Below the pieces are notes generated by a model, which was not told the DNA's origin, ran no database searches, and saw only the letters and a list, made by a program, of their open reading frames with translations. Positions 1-7,690 of a stretch of 64,000 bases of DNA are shown one piece after another. Position numbers and translations under genes: made by a program. The DNA is from Ornithinimicrobium pekingense DSM 21552 (GTDB lineage: Bacteria; Actinomycetota; Actinomycetes; Actinomycetales; Dermatophilaceae). The stretch's first letter is position 1, and each line of letters starts with the position of its first letter. The stretch spans positions 1 to 64,000 of the forward strand of contig NZ_ATWJ01000011.1 of the NCBI RefSeq assembly GCF_000421185.1, written 5' to 3'.

Positions 1-143
1 TCTGCCGCACCTCGGGAGTCTCACCTTGTCGCGAAATACTCATCGGCCGGGGGTGGGCAGCCTGCTGACCGTCTCCCACTCGCCATCAACGAAGGAGGCC
101 AGGAGCGGCGTGATCGCCGAGGGCGCACGTCATCCCAGGCCGG
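1..143. other. window edge, no gene recognised
   Basis: No open frame here has a recognisable protein or a convincing start. The stretch lies downstream of the first acetyltransferase gene, which ends at 144 on the minus strand. It may hold the end of a gene whose body is outside the window, but I cannot show that. Confidence 0.4.
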
Positions 144-842
144 TCACCGGGTTTGGAGATTCTTGCGCTGGCGTCCTTGCGTGTCGAAGTTGGCAGGGTT
201 GAGCCACGTCTCGAAAGCAGCGCGAACGGCAGGCCACTCCTTCTCAGTAAGGGCGAACCACGCCGTGTCGCGATTGCGGCCCTTGTACACAAGCGCCTGG
301 CGAAAGGTCCCTTCGTATGTGAACCCTAATCGTTCGGCAGCCTTCCGTGACGGTTCGTTGAGGCTGTCGCATTTCCACTCGTAGCGCCGGTATCCCAGGT
401 CCTCGAAGACGTAGCGCATGAGGAGAAACTGCGCCTCGGTCGCCGCCGCTGTGCGTTGCAGGACATGAGACAAGACAATAGAGCCGACTTCGATGACTCC
501 ATTAGCCGGGTCATGGCGCATGAGCGCGAGGGTGCCGAGTGCCCTACCAGTTGCTGCGTCGGTGAGGGCGTAGTGCCGAGGATCGGGGCTATCGGCGGCA
601 GCGACCGACCACTGGTAGTAGCTTTCAAACGATAGAAACGGTCCGAAAGCCATGTAGGTCCAAGCACGGTCATCGCTAGCCGACGCGTATGCGGCATACA
701 AATCCACCGCGTGTCGGTCTGGGTCGAGACGTTCGAGTGCGCAGAACCTCCCGCTCAGTACATCCGCCGATGGGAGGGGGGCCGATGCCCAGCCAGGCAC
801 AGGGTCGCCGACGGGCTGATCGAACTCGTTCATCCTGGGCAA
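144..842 (-). CDS. GNAT family N-acetyltransferase (RimJ/RimL-like)
   Basis: Predicted acetyl-CoA-dependent N-acetyltransferase of 232 residues, slightly long for the RimJ/RimL branch because of an N-terminal extension. The fold is suggested by a beta strand ending in GTLALMRHD, the segment EVGSIVLSHVLQRTAAATEA where acetyl-CoA would bind, and the C-terminal signature SLNEPSRKAAERLGFTYEGTFR, typical of family members that acetylate protein N termini or small amines. The substrate is not evident. The start at 842 is the first ATG of the open frame; a second ATG three codons in is equally possible. It stands alone on the minus strand in an accessory region with mixed base composition, so acquisition by transfer is likely (inference). 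Confidence 0.8.
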   Translation of the reverse strand: MPRMNEFDQPVGDPVPGWASAPLPSADVLSGRFCALERLDPDRHAVDLYAAYASASDDRAWTYMAFGPFLSFESYYQWSVAAADSPDPRHYALTDAATGRALGTLALMRHDPANGVIEVGSIVLSHVLQRTAAATEAQFLLMRYVFEDLGYRRYEWKCDSLNEPSRKAAERLGFTYEGTFRQALVYKGRNRDTAWFALTEKEWPAVRAAFETWLNPANFDTQGRQRKNLQTR

Positions 843-1057
843 GGAAGATCCTTCCGATGCGAGGGTATGCTAGGAGCGCCTGGCTGCCGATTCTAGGCTC
901 GAGGGTGCACGCTCCTGCCGCTGTCGTCGCGTAGCGTCCGACCATGCCGCAGGTCGGACGCCTGCTTCGTGCTGAAATCCGTCGCGGGTCACTCGTCGGC
1001 TGTGGTCCAGACAGCAGCTCTCGACACCGAGGGCGCCCACCCGTCATACCTTGAGGT

Positions 1058-1543
1058 ATGCCTGTGACTATTCGCCTGGCCCGCCTTGACGACCTCTCCG
1101 CCATCGAGCGATTCGCGCTCGACGTCGTGCCTGCTCACTACGCTCCGATCCTCGGCGATGAAGGCGCACGAGCACAACTGCATTGGTGGACGACGGAGCG
1201 GATGAAGCCGGCCGTCGAAGCCAGTCGCGTCCATGTCGCAGTCGAGGGCGAGAAGATCATAGGAGTGGTGCAGATCGGTGTTCTGGGCGAAGACCACGTC
1301 GTATGGAAGCTGTATCTGGCGCCTGAGTTTCGCGGGCAGTCCATAGGGGCAGATCTACTGCAGCAAGCCATCGAACCCCTCCGAAGGGTGACCGACCACG
1401 TCCTTGTCGAGCACTTCGCCAGGAACACCGAGGCCGCCAAGTTCTACGAACGAGAGGGCTGGACCGTCGTGAGCGTTGAACCGTCTCGGAGCGGCGACCC
1501 CAACGCCGCGGTCGTCTGGCGCCGGACCACGTGGGCCACCTGA
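1058..1543 (+). CDS. GNAT family N-acetyltransferase
   Basis: Predicted acetyltransferase of 161 residues, normal size for a single GNAT domain. It starts with the common IRLARLDDLSAIERF motif. The strand VWKLYLAPEFRGQSIGADLLQQAI contains the acetyl-CoA pyrophosphate-binding turn (R/Q-G-x-x-G/A type). It ends with NTEAAKFYEREGWTVV, the usual C-terminal helix and strand. Substrate unknown. The ATG lies in the short stretch CATACCTTGAGGTATG, with a purine run very close to the codon, so the ribosome site is weak or the message is leaderless. It is divergent from the first GNAT gene; the roughly 210 bp between them hold nothing else I recognise except a weak copy of the boundary repeat at 908. 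Confidence 0.8.
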   Translation: MPVTIRLARLDDLSAIERFALDVVPAHYAPILGDEGARAQLHWWTTERMKPAVEASRVHVAVEGEKIIGVVQIGVLGEDHVVWKLYLAPEFRGQSIGADLLQQAIEPLRRVTDHVLVEHFARNTEAAKFYEREGWTVVSVEPSRSGDPNAAVVWRRTTWAT

Positions 1544-1579
1544 GGGGACTGCCGGCCCCGGACTTCGAGCGTTCGCGAG

Positions 1580-1598
1580 CGCACTACTCTGCCGCTGG
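1580..1598. repeat. 19-bp direct repeat, copy 1
   Basis: CGCACTACTCTGCCGCTGG occurs here and, identically, at 2269-2287. The two copies bracket one hypothetical gene (1615-2238) with a 689-bp period. Imperfect relatives lie at 908-924 and 3423-3442, also at gene boundaries. No integron attC core (GTTRRRY/RYYYAAC) was seen around it. Confidence 0.8.
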
Positions 1599-1614
1599 GC
1601 GCCTGCCAGGGCAG

Positions 1615-2238
1615 TTACCAGCTGTCGGCGTGCCAGGTGATGCGTTCGTATAGGTCGCGCAGAGTGCTGGGTGCGTTCCGATCGAAGTGTCCTTCGATCT
1701 GGCGCCTGATGAGCACCCTCACCAAGCGTCTGGGCTCGATCCAGCCTTTGGCGGTGCCAGCCACCGGCATATTTCGATCGATGTTGTTCGCGGGTCGCCG
1801 GGGGCCGGTCCTCCAGTCCAGGGCTGGGGAATTGGACACGACCACTTGTCCTAGATGTCTCGCAAGCAGGTCGATCACCCACAGCGTCGACGGAGCGAAC
1901 ACGCTGTAGTGGATTCGGTCGTGACTGAACCACGAAGGGAGCTCTTCAAGAGGCCCCAATGCGTCGAGAGTTGGGTCGTTACGCGACCAGGGATCCTTCG
2001 CGTAGTCGTATCCCTCTTGCCAGCCCAAGGGCCAGTGGGCGACGGTGACCTCCCAGAGGGGGTGCAGGGTGTCGGGCGTTGCTGCGTGCGCCAGGGCAGG
2101 GTCTGTGCCGGTTCTCGTGAGCATGCTGGCCAAGCGTGTCTGGCTTCCCGGCAACTCGGCGAGAAACTTCTGCAGATAGGCCTCGGCCTGTGGCTTAGAC
2201 AGATCGTGGAAGTGCGGGGGCAACGTCGCATTGACCAC
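1615..2238 (-). CDS. hypothetical protein, 207 aa
   Basis: I do not recognise a family. The protein is soluble-looking, rich in Trp, His and Leu, with no signal peptide or membrane segment. It has a stretch DRIHYSVFAPSTLWVIDLLARHLGQVVVSNSPAL that looks like a helix followed by a strand. Codon use is less GC-biased than in the core genes to the right. The gene is precisely bracketed by two identical 19-bp repeats (1580 and 2269), which suggests it moved in as a unit. The ATG at 2238 is the only good start in the frame. Confidence 0.55.
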   Translation of the reverse strand: MVNATLPPHFHDLSKPQAEAYLQKFLAELPGSQTRLASMLTRTGTDPALAHAATPDTLHPLWEVTVAHWPLGWQEGYDYAKDPWSRNDPTLDALGPLEELPSWFSHDRIHYSVFAPSTLWVIDLLARHLGQVVVSNSPALDWRTGPRRPANNIDRNMPVAGTAKGWIEPRRLVRVLIRRQIEGHFDRNAPSTLRDLYERITWHADSW

Positions 2239-2268
2239 AGGGCAGACCCTAGGGGACCTGGCGCCAGA

Positions 2269-2287
2269 CGCACTACTCTGCCGCTGG
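2269..2287. repeat. 19-bp direct repeat, copy 2
   Basis: Identical to the repeat at 1580-1598, in the same orientation. It lies 31 bp upstream of the start of the gene ending at 1615 and about 40 bp beyond the stop of the membrane protein gene at 2329. Confidence 0.8.
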
Positions 2288-2328
2288 TCGTTGGTTTCGG
2301 ACTGGCTTCCCCGTACGCTGCGGACTCG

Positions 2329-2805
2329 TCAACGAGCAGCAGTGACCCTCGCTCCTAGGGGCTGACGTGCGAGGGGAAGTTGCTCTGTTAGGAGCCCGGT
2401 CAGCCACATCGACAGCAGGGCCGCGCCCACCGCCTGTGCCAGTGCTGTAACGCTCACCACGGCCAGCATCATGCGGATCCGATCAACGTTCACGAAGTAC
2501 GAGACCAGGCCTGCCTCAGCGAGCATCGCCGCGAGCACAAGAGCCAAGCCCGCCACGAGCAGCAGTCTCGAACGTACCGTGACAGGTGACCGCCCGGTGA
2601 CCTTGATCAGGACGGCGAACGCGATCGTCACGGCCCCAACAAGTGCAAGGAGTCTGCCGACCATTGGCAATAAAGCCAGTACGAAGTTGATGAGATAGTC
2701 GACCGGGACCATGGGGGCGACCCGCAACGGGGGTTGCCCCCACACCATCAAAAGGCTGCCGAGAACGGCCAGCGCCAACCCCACGACTGCGACCCTGCGT
2801 GCCAT
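2329..2805 (-). CDS. small integral membrane protein, 158 aa
   Basis: No family recognised. Hydropathy read by eye gives about four membrane segments: VAVVGLALAVLGSLLMVW near residues 4-22, a second around YLINFVLALLPMVGRLLALV with AVTIAFAVLI, a third at LLLVAGLALVLAAMLAEAGL, and a fourth at AVVSVTALAQAVGAALLSMW. Loops are short, with basic residues between helices 2 and 3 (KVTGRSPVTVRSR). No enzymatic motif is visible. It stands alone on the minus strand between two repeat-flanked intervals of the accessory region. Confidence 0.6.
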   Translation of the reverse strand: MARRVAVVGLALAVLGSLLMVWGQPPLRVAPMVPVDYLINFVLALLPMVGRLLALVGAVTIAFAVLIKVTGRSPVTVRSRLLLVAGLALVLAAMLAEAGLVSYFVNVDRIRMMLAVVSVTALAQAVGAALLSMWLTGLLTEQLPLARQPLGARVTAAR

Positions 2806-3011
2806 ACACGGACACTAGCGGCCGAGGCGCCACGCGCGCTTGCACGGCAGCCGGTCCAGCAGTAGGAGCAGGCGCAGGACGCCGGGGGGTGAGCCTCGCC
2901 CTCCCACCCCCTCATGGGCAGTCACCCAGTCGAGCTCGGCAACCATCCGGAAATGCCGCCAGTCGCGCTCAGCGCTCCCCAGCGACCGCAGTGCTTGGTG
3001 AAGGCAGCGGC

Positions 3012-3392
3012 CTAGCTGGCATTACCCTCGATCAAGCTCACGAGCTCAGCACCAGACTCGACGTCGACGGCCTCCTCGCCCAGACCCTCAGGCAATTGCT
3101 CTCGCTGCCCCGGCGCGGTGAGGAAGACGGGGGCATCCATGGGCATGATGACCCAGTTGGCCGCCTGAGCGCCCAGCACCAGCAGATCCCAGGGCTCCCG
3201 GCCGGTGATGTGGTTAGCCAACATTCCGTCGTCCTCAAGGTAGACGTCGGCCTCCCCGTCGCCGTAGCGGACGTGAAGGAATGACTGTTCCTGGCGGTCC
3301 GCGTGAGGCGCTAGGACCGCCCTCATCTCAGCCGCCCCGCTACCTGATGACTCGCCAGCGTTGAAGCCCTGAAAGAGGACGACGTAGGACAT
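3012..3392 (-). CDS. hypothetical protein, 126 aa
   Basis: Small acidic protein without a recognised family. It begins MSYVVLFQGFNAGESSG and contains a strand-rich middle (QSFLHVRYGDGEADVYLEDDG), followed by WDLLVLGAQAANWVIMPMDAPVFL. There is no signal peptide or membrane span. The composition suggests an alpha/beta soluble protein of an accessory locus. The ATG at 3392 is the obvious start. A degenerate relative of the 19-bp boundary repeat lies about 30 bp upstream of the start (3423-3442). Confidence 0.5.
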   Translation of the reverse strand: MSYVVLFQGFNAGESSGSGAAEMRAVLAPHADRQEQSFLHVRYGDGEADVYLEDDGMLANHITGREPWDLLVLGAQAANWVIMPMDAPVFLTAPGQREQLPEGLGEEAVDVESGAELVSLIEGNAS

Positions 3393-3466
3393 GGCTGGAG
3401 TGTTCCAGAGAGCGAACTAACGCGCACTCACTTGCCGCACTGAGGACGCTAGCCTGCGGCGCGTCC

Positions 3467-3565
3467 GACTTTGCCGCGACGAGCTGAGGTATCCACCGGG
3501 GCTTTGCCCGTTCTCCCGCAAGGTCGATCTGCCAAGCCCGCTTGCCCCGGGCCGCCGGCAAAGTC
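3467..3565. repeat. short inverted repeat, possible MITE relic
   Basis: GACTTTGCCG at 3467-3476 is repeated inverted as CGGCAAAGTC at 3556-3565. The outer flanks GTCC and GGAC are also partly matching. About 79 bp separate the arms and contain no open frame. This is the size and layout of a miniature inverted-repeat element, but no target duplication was established. Confidence 0.35.
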
Positions 3566-3610
3566 GCGGGACGGTACTGAGCGAACCCACCCGCTCAGGA
3601 CGCCATGCGA

Positions 3611-3985
3611 TCAGCCCGCATCACCGATGTCCTGGTGCGGGTGCTCGCCCTGGTCTAGGTAGTCGCCCTCGGCGGCGTCGACCACCCCTCGGATGAGCCG
3701 GTGCACCTCCCATCCCGTCAGCGTCTCGGAACCGCACCATGCCAGCGCCTCTTGCGTCTTCATTCCCCCTTCCGCCATCAACGACCGCAGAGCTCGCCCT
3801 GCTCGCTGCTCGCACTCGGCTACCGCTGCGTCACGCTCAGCCAGTGCCACGACCACTGCCTCGCCCCACCGGGCCAGCCGCCGCTCCTTCTCGGCCTGCT
3901 CCTCGCGCACCTTCGCTCGAGCCTGCCGCGCTCGGAGCCGCGCCTGCTGCCTGTGCGCCTGCTTCTGCACCACGGACCCCCTCAT
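3611..3985 (-). CDS. hypothetical basic coiled-coil protein, 124 aa
   Basis: No family recognised. The N-terminal half is a long, highly charged helix: QARLRARQARAKVREEQAEK followed by an RRLARW segment, with heptad-like spacing. A shorter C-terminal part contains SLMAEGGMKTQEALAWCGSETLTG. Similar Arg/Lys/Ala-rich helix proteins occur on actinobacterial mobile elements. The open frame extends to 4051, but I chose the internal ATG at 3985 because the preceding 22 codons are Gly/Pro/Ser-rich without helix character. It sits between the repeat-bounded genes and the recombinase module. Confidence 0.5.
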   Translation of the reverse strand: MRGSVVQKQAHRQQARLRARQARAKVREEQAEKERRLARWGEAVVVALAERDAAVAECEQRAGRALRSLMAEGGMKTQEALAWCGSETLTGWEVHRLIRGVVDAAEGDYLDQGEHPHQDIGDAG

Positions 3986-4285
3986 CGACTCACTCGGCAC
4001 CTTCTGAACACCTGAAGCGGACGGCCCTGCCCCAGGGACCCACCGCCCCATCGACTAGCCCCTCCCCGACCCGCCCGTGCCCAGCACGCCTCGCGCAGAC
4101 TCACTCGTCCTGAGCCGCGTCCGTTCCACGCAGGCTCAGCAATCTTGACGCTGACCAAATCCGCCCGGCTCATGTCCCACACACCTCTTGCACTCCCGGC
4201 CCAAGCGAGCATTATCGCGTCAGAAGTCACACCCGTTGGGTGGTCTGCGGATTAGTAGGGACTTCGACGGCCCCCCGCGGGCCCG

Positions 4286-4314
4286 TTGACCAGGGACGCC
4301 TAACTAGGTGTAAC
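4286..4314 (+). promoter_or_regulatory. putative promoter of the recombinase module
   Basis: TTGACC at 4286-4291 and TGTAAC at 4309-4314 are separated by 17 bp. They fit a housekeeping-type -35/-10 pair and lie about 20 bp before the strong ribosome site (AGGAG near 4318) of the leader frame at 4330. Confidence 0.4.
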
Positions 4315-4329
4315 GTCAGGAGCAACAAT

Positions 4330-4365
4330 ATGGCTTCTGAGGCAACGACGGATCGGCGGTCCTGA
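4330..4365 (+). CDS. possible 11-codon leader peptide
   Basis: ATG at 4330 is preceded by AGGAG at ideal distance and opens an 11-codon frame (MASEATTDRRS). Its TGA at 4363-4365 overlaps the integrase ATG at 4365 (TGATG). The integrase itself has no good ribosome site, so its translation is probably coupled to this leader (inference). The peptide need have no function of its own. Confidence 0.4.
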   Translation: MASEATTDRRS

Positions 4366-5480
4366 TGGTCGGCATACCGGGCTCGGCGGGGCTGGTCCTG
4401 GTCGCCGGGGTGGCTCATCTGAACGAGGAGAGCGCCGTCTTCGAGGCGATGCTGACCGGCTGGGGTCGTCAGCAGCGGTCCCGGCTGCTGGGCGAGAAGA
4501 CCATCAGCGACCGGGTCCGGTTGGTCCGTCGGTTCACCGAGTTCGCCGAGTCCTACCCGTGGTCCTGGGGTCCTGGGGACGTGGAGGACTTCACCGTCTC
4601 CCTGGCCAGCGGGGACGGTCGGCGGTCACCCTCGACGATCCGCGGGTACCACCTGGGACTGCGGATGTTCTGCGATTACCTCACCGACGCGCGGTACGAG
4701 TGGCCCCGGCAGTGTCGCGACCGGTTCGGCTCGGTGCCCTCACAGGTGTGCCACGAGTGGAACACGGTGGCACATCTGAACGAGTACGAGGGCCGTCCGG
4801 CACGGCGACCGTTGACGTACGCCGAGCTGCAGGATCTCTTCGACCACCTGGACGCCCAGGTCGAACGCGCCGCGTCCTCGGGCCGCAAGGGAGCGTTGAG
4901 CGCGCTGCGTGACGCGCAGGTCTTCAAGACCGCCTACGCGTTCGGCCTGCGCCGCAACGAGCTGTGCCGACTGGACGTGGCCGACCTGCGACCCAACCCG
5001 CACGTGCCCCGGTGGGGCACCTACGGCTCGGTCCACGTCCGCTACGGCAAGGCTGTCCGCGGTGGAACCCCGCGCCGCCGCACGGTCCTGGCGGTGCCGG
5101 AGTTCGACTGGGCCATCGAGGGGATGCGCCAGTGGGTCGAGCAGGCAAGGCCGCTGTTCGGCGTGCCTGGCCACCCGGCCCTGTGGGTGACCGAGCGGCT
5201 CTCGCGGGTCTCGCTGCGCCACTTCGACGCCCGCTTCGCGGCGGTCCGCAACCAGGCGGGCCTGGACCCGGTGCTGTCGCTGCACTGCCTGCGCCACTCC
5301 TACGTGACCCACCTGGTCGAGTTCGGCTATCCCGAACGGTTCGTCCAGGAGCAGGTCGGGCACGCCTACGCCTCGACCACCGCGATCTACGCCTCGGTCA
5401 GCAACGACTTCAAGGACAAGACCCTCAAGGCCGCGCTGGCCCGCGTCTACGCACCCACCGATGAGGAGGACCAGGGATGA
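4365..5480 (+). CDS. tyrosine recombinase, Tn554 TnpA-like
   Basis: Site-specific tyrosine recombinase of 371 residues, first gene of a three-gene module. An N-terminal SAM-like DNA-binding domain (about 30-125) contains TISDRVRLVRRFTEF and STIRGYHLGLRMFCDYL. The catalytic domain follows: Arg in AYAFGLRRNELCRL, a Lys in the beta hairpin near RYGKAVRGG, LHCLRHSYVTHL (the H-x-x-R box), GHAYASTTAIYASV with the second conserved His and the tyrosine nucleophile. All catalytic residues appear present. It overlaps the next gene by 4 bp (ATGA), implying coupled expression. The start at 4365 is coupled to an 11-codon leader; homologs known to me begin near the VAGVAHL segment, so about 15 N-terminal residues may be optional. 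Confidence 0.9.
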   Translation: MVGIPGSAGLVLVAGVAHLNEESAVFEAMLTGWGRQQRSRLLGEKTISDRVRLVRRFTEFAESYPWSWGPGDVEDFTVSLASGDGRRSPSTIRGYHLGLRMFCDYLTDARYEWPRQCRDRFGSVPSQVCHEWNTVAHLNEYEGRPARRPLTYAELQDLFDHLDAQVERAASSGRKGALSALRDAQVFKTAYAFGLRRNELCRLDVADLRPNPHVPRWGTYGSVHVRYGKAVRGGTPRRRTVLAVPEFDWAIEGMRQWVEQARPLFGVPGHPALWVTERLSRVSLRHFDARFAAVRNQAGLDPVLSLHCLRHSYVTHLVEFGYPERFVQEQVGHAYASTTAIYASVSNDFKDKTLKAALARVYAPTDEEDQG

Positions 5481-5812
5481 CCGTCCGCACCGTGATGGGG
5501 TGGAACCTGCGCCAGGTGATGGCCACCCACGGCATGTACCAGACCTCCGAGCTCGTCCCGCTGCTGGCCGAGCGCGGGGTCCACCTGTCCCGAGAGCACG
5601 TCTACCGGCTGGTGGCCCGCACCCCGCAACGGCTGAACATGGACGTCCTGGCGGCCCTGTGCGACATCCTGGACTGCGAACCCAACGACCTGCTGGTCCC
5701 CACCGTCGTCGAGGACCAACCCGCCAAGACCGGCACCGGGGACCGCGGTCCGGGCATCGGTGACCTGCGCCCGATCCGGGCCCGGGTCCGCCGCCCGCCC
5801 GAGGGCCGGTGA
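5477..5812 (+). CDS. XRE-type helix-turn-helix protein of the recombinase module
   Basis: Small Cro/C1-type DNA-binding protein of 111 residues. The HTH runs about residues 8-76: WNLRQVMATHGM, SELVPLLAERGVHLSREHVYRLV, then MDVLAALCDILDCEPNDLL, the usual end of an XRE domain. The Pro/Arg/Gly tail is probably disordered. It is sandwiched between integrase and the Zn-ribbon protein with 4-bp overlaps on both sides, an arrangement seen in actinobacterial Tn554-like elements. It probably regulates or assists transposition (inference). Confidence 0.85.
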   Translation: MTVRTVMGWNLRQVMATHGMYQTSELVPLLAERGVHLSREHVYRLVARTPQRLNMDVLAALCDILDCEPNDLLVPTVVEDQPAKTGTGDRGPGIGDLRPIRARVRRPPEGR

Positions 5813-7272
5813 GCCCACGTCCGCGGCTGCCGCGCCAGGACTGCGCGCACTGCGGGCGACACGACCGGTGCACCCGGATCGTCCTGGAGGAGGCGGTCTG
5901 CCAGCGCTGCACCCTGCGCTTCGCCCGGACCGCCCAACCCTGCCCCGGTTGCGCCAACATCAGGGTGCTGGCCTTCTACGACGCCGACCGCCGGCCGGCG
6001 TGCGCGCCCTGCACCGGCAACGAGGCCGTCTACGCCTGCACCGCCTGCGGGAGGGAGGACTCCCCGTGGGGCCGGCTGTGCGGGCACTGCGCCCTGAAGG
6101 AGAAGACCACCGCGCTGCTGTCCGGCCCCGACGGCGGCATCAACCCGCGACTGCGGCCGGTGTACGAAGCCCTGATCTCGGGGCCACGACCGCAGACCAC
6201 CCTGTACTGGTTCACCCGCTCCACCGGCCCGGCCACCCTGGGCGCGATGGCCCGCGACGAGCTCGAAATCTCCCACGCGACCTTCGACACGCTCCCGGCC
6301 GACAGGACCAACACCTACCTGCGCGACCTGCTCACCGCCCTGGGGGTCCTGCCGCCCTTCCACGCCGAGCTCGAGCGGGTCAGCCCGTGGCTGGAGGAGC
6401 TGCTGGGCACCCTGCCGGCCGGGCAGTCCGAGGTACTGGCCCGGTTCGCCCGCTGGCAGGTGCTGAGCAGGCTGCGCCGCCAGGAGCAGCACGGGACCCT
6501 CACCCACGGCGCGATCTCCGCAGCCCGAGCGACCATCGTCGTCACCGCCCGCTTCATGAACTGGCTCACCGAGCACGGCACGGACCTCGCCGACATCGAA
6601 CAGGGTGACCTGGACCGGTTCGCCGAGGAGCACCGCGCCCGCGCCCTCGCGCTGCGACCGTTCCTGGCCTGGTGTGCCCGCACCGGCCTCGGAGGGGATC
6701 TGTCCGCGGCCACCCGCCCCACCACGCAGCCCGCCGTCACCCTCTCCGACGAGGACAGGTGGTCGCACGTCCAGCTGCTCCTGCACGACGACACGATCCG
6801 CCTCTACGCCCGCGTCGCCGGTCTCTTCGTCCTGCTCTACGCCCAACCCCTGGCCCGGGTTTGTCGCATGCGCGCCGACCAGATCACCGTTGACGCCGTC
6901 GGCGTCACCACGGCCACGTTCGACACCTTCCCCGTCGAGCTGCCGGGCCCGCTCGACCGCCTCGTCCGCACCCACCTGACCCGTCGCGGGCAGGCCTCCT
7001 ACGTCAGCCGTCCCGACACCTGGCTCTTCCCCGGCGGCATCCCGGGCAAGCACCTGGCGACGGAGAACGTCCGCGCCCAGCTCGTCGAACGCGGCATCCA
7101 GCCCATGGCCGCCCGCAACGCCGCCATGTTCCAGCTTGCTGCGAGCATGCCCACCCCGATCCTGGCAGAGGTGCTCGGCCTGGCCCCCAACACCGCCACC
7201 CGGTGGGCCGCACTGGCCTCACGAGACTGGAGCGCCTACACCGCCCAACGCGACACCCACCTCCGACGCTGA
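5809..7272 (+). CDS. Zn-ribbon recombinase-like protein, third gene of the module
   Basis: Protein of 487 residues with a GTG start overlapping the previous stop. The first ~110 residues contain repeated Cys pairs (CAHC, CQRC, CPGC, CAPC, CTAC, CGHC), about three zinc ribbons. The remainder resembles a tyrosine recombinase: a helical segment around VVTARFMNWLTEHG, then LYARVAGLFVLLYAQPLARVCRM, FPGGIPGKHLATENV, AARNAAMFQLAASMPTPILAEVLGLAPNTATRWAA and a tyrosine in WSAYTAQR. The H-x-x-R box is not intact (ARNA here), so it may be a non-catalytic partner or a divergent recombinase. Part of one transcription unit with integrase and XRE gene. Confidence 0.75.
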   Translation: MSPRPRLPRQDCAHCGRHDRCTRIVLEEAVCQRCTLRFARTAQPCPGCANIRVLAFYDADRRPACAPCTGNEAVYACTACGREDSPWGRLCGHCALKEKTTALLSGPDGGINPRLRPVYEALISGPRPQTTLYWFTRSTGPATLGAMARDELEISHATFDTLPADRTNTYLRDLLTALGVLPPFHAELERVSPWLEELLGTLPAGQSEVLARFARWQVLSRLRRQEQHGTLTHGAISAARATIVVTARFMNWLTEHGTDLADIEQGDLDRFAEEHRARALALRPFLAWCARTGLGGDLSAATRPTTQPAVTLSDEDRWSHVQLLLHDDTIRLYARVAGLFVLLYAQPLARVCRMRADQITVDAVGVTTATFDTFPVELPGPLDRLVRTHLTRRGQASYVSRPDTWLFPGGIPGKHLATENVRAQLVERGIQPMAARNAAMFQLAASMPTPILAEVLGLAPNTATRWAALASRDWSAYTAQRDTHLRR

Positions 7273-7321
7273 AGCTGATGACTTCCCGTTGCACCCCCGA
7301 CCTCACGGACGGTTCAGCACA

Positions 7322-7333
7322 AACTGTATAGTT
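7322..7333. promoter_or_regulatory. putative cmtR promoter and operator
   Basis: AACT-GTAT-AGTT forms a perfect 4-bp-arm inverted repeat, and TATAGT (7327-7332) inside it resembles a -10 hexamer. The GTG of cmtR lies only 7 bp beyond, so the transcript is probably leaderless and repressor binding would cover the -10. No convincing -35 was found. Confidence 0.5.
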
Positions 7334-7339
7334 CAGCCC

Positions 7340-7690
7340 GTGCTGACTACTTCCTCCAGGCTGGACGCGATGCATCGGATCGGCCGGGCCCTGGCAGATC
7401 CGACGCGGGCTCGGATCCTGCTGTCGCTGCTCGAACGGCCTGCCTATCCCGCTGGACTTGCCGAGGACCTCGGCCTGACGCGGCCCAACGTGTCCAACCA
7501 CCTGACCTGTCTGCGCGACTGCGGCATCGTCGTGGCCGAACCGCAGGGACGACAGACCCTCTACGCGATCGCCGACCCGCACCTCACCAACGCGCTGCTC
7601 GCGCTGGTCGAGGTGACCCTCGCCGTGAACGAGGACGCCCCGTGCCTGGATCCGCAGTGCCCCGTCGCCGGCTGCGAGGTCAGCCGGTGA
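7340..7690 (+). CDS. cmtR: ArsR/SmtB-family Cd(II)/Pb(II) sensor CmtR
   Basis: Metal-responsive transcriptional repressor of 116 residues. The winged helix covers residues 12-85, with recognition-helix text GLTRPNVSNHLTCLRDCG. The cysteines fall at positions 57, 61 and 102 from the chosen start, the numbering of the cadmium/lead-binding cysteines known for Mycobacterium tuberculosis CmtR. That agreement, plus the -10 just upstream, supports the GTG at 7340 over longer in-frame starts. Known role: metal binding releases the protein from its operator. It overlaps the next gene by 4 bp (GTGA), so sensor and transporter are co-expressed. It is cargo of the recombinase module. Confidence 0.92.
   Translation: MLTTSSRLDAMHRIGRALADPTRARILLSLLERPAYPAGLAEDLGLTRPNVSNHLTCLRDCGIVVAEPQGRQTLYAIADPHLTNALLALVEVTLAVNEDAPCLDPQCPVAGCEVSR

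Noticed and set aside
1580-2287. Integron attC sites
   Set aside because: No GTTRRRY/RYYYAAC cores and no integron integrase in the window; only the direct repeat is supported.
5602-7053. Minus-strand frame of 483 codons
   Set aside because: Antisense to the Zn-ribbon recombinase-like gene, with Gly/Gln/Val-rich low-complexity text.
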